Shown: one piece after another, positions 62,365 through 64,000 of the stretch
Layout: every line of letters begins with the position of its first letter
Position numbering within the stretch: the stretch's first letter is position 1
Origin: Sinorhizobium fredii NGR234
GTDB lineage: Bacteria > Pseudomonadota > Alphaproteobacteria > Rhizobiales > Rhizobiaceae
DNA: 64,000 nt
Reading direction: 5' to 3'
NCBI RefSeq assembly: GCF_000018545.1
Contig: NC_012586.1
Span: 310,001-374,000, forward strand
Translations under genes and position numbers: made by a program
Notes under the pieces: model-generated
What the model was told of the DNA's origin: nothing
Databases searched by the model: none
What the model saw: the letters and a program-made list of their open reading frames with translations, nothing else

Positions 62365-63156
62365 ATGATCCGCTTGGTCATTCTCCTCTTCGCACTCGCG
62401 TCGGGCGGTGCCGCCTCCTGGCTGGCGCTCGGCTTTGCCGATCAGCCGACCGTCGAGGCCGCCGAAGTTCAACAATCTCCTTCCCAGGAGGTGCTCGTCG
62501 CCGCTCAAGAGCTGGCCCGCGGCACGACCCTCGAGGAACCCCACCTGCGCTGGCAGGCGTGGGAGGGCGAGATTCCTCCTGTGTTCATCAGCCGCAGTGC
62601 GCGGCCGGACGCGAAGGAATCGCTCAAGGGTCTGCTCGCCCAGAGCAGTTTCGTCGCCGGAGAGCCGATCCGCGAGGACAAGCTTGCGCAGCGAGGCGCC
62701 GGCTTCCTGTCCAGTATGCTGCCTTCGGGCAAACGGGCGATTGCCGTTCGCGTGACGGCGGAAAGCACGGCCGGCGGCTTCATCCTGCCGAACGACCATG
62801 TCGACGTGATCCACACCGTCGCGCGCCCGGATTCCTCTGGAAAGGACGGCAAGGTCGTCAGCCGCGCGGTCCTTTCCAACATACGGGTGCTGGCCGTCGA
62901 CCAAACTATTTCCGAAGGCGCCGATGGGACATCGGTCGTTGGAAAGACCGCGACGCTCGAGGCCGATCCCGGGCAGATCGACATCATCGCCGCGGCGGAA
63001 GCCTCCGGCACAGTCTCGCTTGCGCTGCGCGCGGTTGCTGACAACCTGGAGGCACCGGTTGTCGAGACGGAAGGAAGCCGACCAGGGGTCGTGCGCATTG
63101 TTAGTGGTGGGCGGCTGTCGATGATCGAAGTTCCGTCCCGCTCCGGTGGCAGCTGA
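62365..63156 (+). CDS. cpaB: Flp pilus assembly protein CpaB
   Basis: 263 residues from ATG at 62365, with an N-terminal membrane anchor (MIRLVILLFALASGGAASWLALGF). The SAF-like domain has EVLVAAQELARGTTLEEPHLRW, and RAIAVRVTAESTAGGFILPNDHVDVI is the usual RcpC/CpaB signature. It is an inner-membrane or periplasmic Tad component, normally followed by the secretin gene; here cpaE follows. Confidence 0.92.
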   Translation: MIRLVILLFALASGGAASWLALGFADQPTVEAAEVQQSPSQEVLVAAQELARGTTLEEPHLRWQAWEGEIPPVFISRSARPDAKESLKGLLAQSSFVAGEPIREDKLAQRGAGFLSSMLPSGKRAIAVRVTAESTAGGFILPNDHVDVIHTVARPDSSGKDGKVVSRAVLSNIRVLAVDQTISEGADGTSVVGKTATLEADPGQIDIIAAAEASGTVSLALRAVADNLEAPVVETEGSRPGVVRIVSGGRLSMIEVPSRSGGS

Positions 63157-63181
63157 TGATTTTCAAAGGAATGTCGGAGAG

Positions 63182-64000
63182 ATGAAACAGCTCGGCAAAA
63201 TTATCCAAGAGGCCCCGCGGGAACCGGTTGCACCGCTCCTGTCCATCCCGAAGGTGGACATTGCCGTCTTCTGCCGATCGGAGGCGTTGATGGGGACGGT
63301 CCGCACGGCGGCGATCGACCGCCGGATGGCGCGTGCCACCGTGACGATCAACGAAGGTGGGATAGAGGAAGCGGCGGCGCTTTACGGCGGCGTCACCTCG
63401 CCGAACCTTGTCGTCGTGGAGAGCGGCGACGAGGAGGACCGCCTGATGAGGGCGCTCGAAGACCTGGCGATGGAGTGCATCACCGGCACCAAGGTCATTG
63501 TCGTCGGCCGTTCCAACGACGTGGGCCTTTATAAGAGGCTTTTGGACGCCGGCGTCAGCGACTACCTGGTCACGCCGCTCGACCCGATGGACTTCGTTGC
63601 GGCGGTGCATCGCTGCTTTCGCGACTCCGTCGACGGGAAACTCGGTCGTATCGTCGCCTTCATCGGCGCCAAGGGCGGTACCGGATCCTCGACGCTCGCC
63701 CACAACGTGGCCCTGGCGATGTCGAAACGCATCGCTTCTGATGTGCTGGTTGCCGACCTCGACCTGCAGTTCGGTACGCTCGGGCTTGATTTCGATGTTG
63801 AGGCCGTCCAGGGCATGACCGACGTCCTCAGTAGTCCTGATCGCCTGGACGATGTCCTCCTGCGGCGCCTGACTGTGCCGTACACGGAGCACCTGCACTT
63901 GCTTCCGACGACCACCGATCTCAACCGGTTCTTCTATCTCAAGGAGGAACATGTCGACCATCTCCTGGATGTTGCCCGGTCCAGCTCCTGGCAGATCGTC
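63182..64000 (+). CDS. cpaE: Flp pilus assembly protein CpaE (runs off window)
   Basis: Open from ATG at 63182 to the window end, 273 codons; full CpaE proteins are about 400-430 residues. The N-terminal receiver-like domain (IPKVDIAVFCRSEALMG, KVIVVGRSNDVGLYKRLLDAGVSDYLVTPLDP) is followed by the ParA-like ATPase with deviant Walker A IGAKGGTGSSTLAHNVA and Asp in LVADLDLQFG. CpaE localises the Tad machine. AATGTCGGAGAG precedes the start. Confidence 0.92.
   Translation, partial: MKQLGKIIQEAPREPVAPLLSIPKVDIAVFCRSEALMGTVRTAAIDRRMARATVTINEGGIEEAAALYGGVTSPNLVVVESGDEEDRLMRALEDLAMECITGTKVIVVGRSNDVGLYKRLLDAGVSDYLVTPLDPMDFVAAVHRCFRDSVDGKLGRIVAFIGAKGGTGSSTLAHNVALAMSKRIASDVLVADLDLQFGTLGLDFDVEAVQGMTDVLSSPDRLDDVLLRRLTVPYTEHLHLLPTTTDLNRFFYLKEEHVDHLLDVARSSSWQIV

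Noticed and set aside
1..64000. tRNA, rRNA, CRISPR arrays, insertion sequences with transposase, phage genes
   Set aside because: None could be recognised by reading either strand; no transposase or integrase motif was found.

Overview
The window looks like part of a large replicon (chromid, megaplasmid or chromosome) of an alphaproteobacterium of the Sinorhizobium/Ensifer type. The evidence is the high GC content, the rhizobial intergenic palindromes, iron operators of the TGA-N9-TCA kind used by RirA, many ABC uptake systems, and translationally coupled ATGA junctions. The genus is inferred from gene style; there is no rRNA or other marker gene in the window.

Layout. 1-2968: hydantoinase genes hyuB (cut by the window edge) and hyuA. 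3279-4262: an L,D-transpeptidase. 4374-21607: a complete pyrroloquinoline quinone (PQQ) alcohol-oxidation island. It holds a quinoprotein-associated binding protein, a PedF-like cytochrome c, a divergent five-gene 'PQQ-associated ABC' operon, a pseudoazurin, a hybrid sensor kinase with a FIST-domain partner (NahK/NosP-like), a LuxR-type response regulator, a quinoprotein ethanol dehydrogenase with the lanthanide-type Asp-x-Asp motif, and pqqABCDE. A small Phd-type toxin-antitoxin pair with a frameshifted toxin sits inside it. 21872-28229: two AraC regulators, a cupin protein, two unexplained short reading frames, a class III nucleotide cyclase, an SRPBCC protein and a PHB-depolymerase-type esterase. 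28610-34078: a two-component system flanked by two secreted Gly/Asn-rich proteins, then a degenerate EAL protein. 34064-36560: a divergent LysR/MFS efflux pair. 36821-42344: a six-gene operon for polar amino acid uptake and sulfur amino acid metabolism. 42856-53723: an iron-regulated siderophore locus. 54023-59889: a polyamine-type ABC operon with a short-chain dehydrogenase and a divergent LuxR regulator. 60317-64000: Tad/Flp pilus genes (TadG-like, cpaA, cpaB, cpaE; the last is cut by the window edge).

The strongest candidate for an under-described system is the siderophore locus at 42.9-53.7 kb. Seven coupled genes encode a ParB/SbnI-like serine kinase, a PLP decarboxylase, an SbnA-like synthase, an opine-dehydrogenase-family enzyme, an IucA/IucC synthetase, an MFS exporter and a periplasmic binding protein. 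A TonB receptor is convergent. Both transcription units carry the same CTTGA-N9-TCAAG box at their promoters. The enzyme set differs from staphyloferrin B because an opine dehydrogenase replaces SbnB. It can be mapped step by step onto the known structure of rhizobactin, an ethylenediamine-bridged lysine/alanine/malate aminopolycarboxylate.

The second notable region is the PQQ island. Its dehydrogenase, cytochrome, pseudoazurin and regulators appear to be tied together by a repeated GTCGTAAT-like element in 15-bp tandem array and in inverted pairs.
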